A stretch of DNA of 5,955 bases from RGIG5270 sp045657185 (GTDB taxonomy: Bacteria; Verrucomicrobiota; Lentisphaeria; Victivallales; Victivallaceae): positions 1 through 5,955 of the forward strand of contig JAZOSO010000236.1 of the NCBI GenBank assembly GCA_045657185.1, read 5' to 3'. Below, piece by piece: positions 4,561 through 5,955 of this stretch. The notes beneath the pieces were generated by a model, which saw nothing but the letters and a program-made list of their open reading frames with translations, did not search any database and had not been told where the DNA came from. Numbering within the stretch: the stretch's first letter is position 1; the number at the start of each line of letters is the position of its first letter. A program made the position numbers and the translations under genes.

Positions 4561-5277
4561 ATGAAAAAAATCTCTATCGTATTGGCAGCAGTTTTCTGCT
4601 GTGCCCGCGGTGCTGCTGATTATGCAGCTTTAACCAAAGAAGCTAAAGCAGCTCAGAAAGAAAAGAATTTCGTCCTCGCAGGCGAGAAGTATGCTGAAGC
4701 ATACAACGCTGCTAAAGAAGGCAAAGAAAAATATAATGCCGCCAGAGCCTACGGTGCATTTCTCGCTTCACAAAAGCAGAAGGACAAGGCCGCTGAAATT
4801 TATGAAAATGAACTCAAAAAAGAATCTTACAGTGCAGGTGAACGTCAGAGACTGCTCGTTGATATCGCCGCCATGTATCTCTGGGACCGCAACAAATATC
4901 AGTATGCTCTCGATAAAATAAATTTTGCTCTCAGTTTGAAAGGAGTTCCTGAAGACAGCGTTTTGTATTATGTCATGTGCCACTATGCCGCATGTATTTA
5001 CAGCACTTTCAAAAAAGAATATGAACCAATCATCACCATCTGCGAACCCGCCGCCGCCAAAAGCAAAGTCAACTGGCACAAAGCAACCCTTTACAACTCT
5101 GTTGCAGGTGCGTATGCTAAACTCAAAATGAATGACGAAGCTATCAAAAATTACGAACTCGCTCTCCGTTACGCAAAAATGGATAAAGGTTTCGTCCGTT
5201 CCAATGGTGCAAAAGCTCTCGAAAGATTGGAAAAGACTTTGGAAAAACTCAAAGCAGAAAAGGCTCCTGCAAAATGA
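4561..5277 (+). CDS. Secreted tetratricopeptide-repeat (TPR) protein
   Basis: This is a 238-residue exported helical protein. The start at 4561 is chosen over the in-frame ATG at 4462, because MKKISIVLAAVFCCARGAA is a good signal peptide and begins after the upstream stop codon. A purine-rich stretch (4541-4557) without a clear GGAG precedes it. After cleavage near residue 19, helical pairs of TPR type follow at about 21-54 and 58-91. The clearest repeat is 175-208 (ATLYNSVAGAYAKLKMNDEAIKNYELALRYA, typical TPR spacing of Gly/Ala and Tyr). The C-terminus is Lys/Glu/Ala-rich and likely helical. TPRs bind other proteins, so a periplasmic scaffold for the pilin-like or DUF4838 products is a reasonable guess and nothing more. 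The Cys-Cys at 13-14 lies inside the signal peptide; no clear lipobox is seen. It overlaps the next gene by four bases. Confidence 0.8.
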   Translation: MKKISIVLAAVFCCARGAADYAALTKEAKAAQKEKNFVLAGEKYAEAYNAAKEGKEKYNAARAYGAFLASQKQKDKAAEIYENELKKESYSAGERQRLLVDIAAMYLWDRNKYQYALDKINFALSLKGVPEDSVLYYVMCHYAACIYSTFKKEYEPIITICEPAAAKSKVNWHKATLYNSVAGAYAKLKMNDEAIKNYELALRYAKMDKGFVRSNGAKALERLEKTLEKLKAEKAPAK

Positions 5278-5955
5278 AAAAACTTCTTCTCCTTTTAACT
5301 CTTATCTCTGCGGCTCTCGTCCCTGCCGCAGAGTTTAAAATTGCTGACAACGGCAAAGCCCAAGCAGGCATTATTATTCCCGCAAATGCCAAACCCGTTG
5401 TCAAACTTGCCGCCGATGAACTCGCCTCTTATTTGCAGAAAATGACAGGTGCAAAATTTACCGTCGGTACAAAATCAACTTTCAAAAACAACTTCAAACT
5501 CGGTTTCGGAAATCCCCAAGGACTTGAAAAAGAAGAATTTGTAATTCGCACCAACGGCAATGACCTTGAAATTTACGGTCATGACACCGCAAAAAAAGCA
5601 GGTTGGTTCTATTACTCATACGACTGTGATGAAAAAGGCACTCTCATGGGTGTTTATCACTTCCTCGACATGCTCGGTGTCCGCTGGCCCTTCATCGGAT
5701 TTGAACATGTTCCCGCAAAAAAGACTCTCACAGTCAACGACCTCAACATCCGTTTCAAACCCTACTTCAAAGAACGTATCGCAACCGGCGGAGCATGGGG
5801 TTTCCGCAAATCCAAACAACCCGATGCCACAACATACGCAAAGCATGATGACGATGCTTTCAAATACATTCTCCGTAACTTCCAGTCTCCCCGTAAAGTA
5901 GTTGTCGGCTGTCATTCTGAATCCGCTCTCGGACTTAAAACCGACCCCGAATGGC
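5274..5955 (+). CDS. Secreted DUF4838 / GH67-N-like domain protein, 3' end cut by the window
   Basis: Only the first 227 residues are visible and the frame is open to the window end. It starts with the signal peptide MKKLLLLLTLISAALVPAA, likely cut before Glu20. An alpha-glucuronidase / GH20b-like N-terminal domain follows: AADELASYLQKMTG (47-59), FVIRTNGNDLEIYG (89-102), then the diagnostic GVYHFLDMLGVRW segment (126-138) leading to FEHVP. In DUF4838 proteins this module precedes a TIM-barrel-like region, and they are usually taken as putative polysaccharide-active enzymes. No catalytic assignment can be made from this part. The ATG shares ATGA with the TPR stop codon, and a weak AAAAGG lies about 10 bases upstream, so translational coupling to the TPR gene is likely. 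Expression would come from the promoter at 2957. Confidence 0.82.
   Translation, partial: MKKLLLLLTLISAALVPAAEFKIADNGKAQAGIIIPANAKPVVKLAADELASYLQKMTGAKFTVGTKSTFKNNFKLGFGNPQGLEKEEFVIRTNGNDLEIYGHDTAKKAGWFYYSYDCDEKGTLMGVYHFLDMLGVRWPFIGFEHVPAKKTLTVNDLNIRFKPYFKERIATGGAWGFRKSKQPDATTYAKHDDDAFKYILRNFQSPRKVVVGCHSESALGLKTDPEW

Noticed and set aside
5560..5901. A 113-codon + strand frame in the DUF4838 region
   Set aside because: It is a frame-shifted shadow of the DUF4838 gene, whose own frame carries the family motifs across the same bases.
1..5955. CRISPR array, tRNA, rRNA, integron attC sites or a transposase gene
   Set aside because: None is visible: there are no regularly spaced short repeats, no cloverleaf, and no mobile-element protein signature. 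The two folded repeats lack attC core site architecture.

Overview
The window looks like a chromosomal segment of a Lentisphaerota-type bacterium (Victivallales or a close PVC relative such as Kiritimatiellota), probably gut-associated and of moderate GC. The main reason is the pair of pilin-like genes that combine an FTLIELL...ILAGMLLPAL N-terminus with a C-terminal H-X9-DG signature, a combination that is very abundant in that group. They sit beside a secreted sialidase-fold protein and a DUF4838-type protein, as is common there. No rRNA, tRNA or housekeeping marker confirms the taxonomy.

Layout: 1-252 is non-coding and holds a GUAA-capped hairpin followed by a 219-nt folded repeat. An alpha/beta hydrolase gene (286-1092) follows. 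From 1093 to 1616 there is no gene. That stretch contains a cluster of hairpins, possibly including a weak terminator near 1194-1214, and then a second copy (1305-1521) of the folded repeat. A secreted sialidase-superfamily gene (1688-2902) has its own strong sigma70-type promoter. From 2957 a second strong promoter drives an apparent operon: two tandem H-X9-DG pilin-like genes, a secreted TPR protein, and, overlapping it by ATGA, a DUF4838-family protein cut by the window end. All genes are on the + strand.

Two non-coding signals stand out. First, the two ~220-nt repeats fold alike on the + strand: a closing P1 helix, a ~27-bp hairpin capped by AAAAAA, a small variable hairpin, and a GC-rich 3' domain with a potential loop pseudoknot. 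Differences between the copies are often compensatory: five double changes in the long hairpin and one in the pseudoknot. This points to a conserved structured RNA, or an RNA-bearing mobile repeat, that I cannot assign to a known class.

Second, the sialidase promoter and the pilin-operon promoter are two copies of one ~110-bp module: an upstream AAAAAGTGG box, an A/T-rich stretch, TTGACA, a 16-17 bp spacer, TATAAT, and a palindromic AGTGGTAATACCACT-type box just after the expected transcription start. This suggests co-repression by one regulator, plausibly of the GntR/FadR family, which is not encoded here. The sialidase, pilin-like, TPR and DUF4838 genes would then form one locally co-regulated, exported glycan-handling set. 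The hydrolase lies outside this module.
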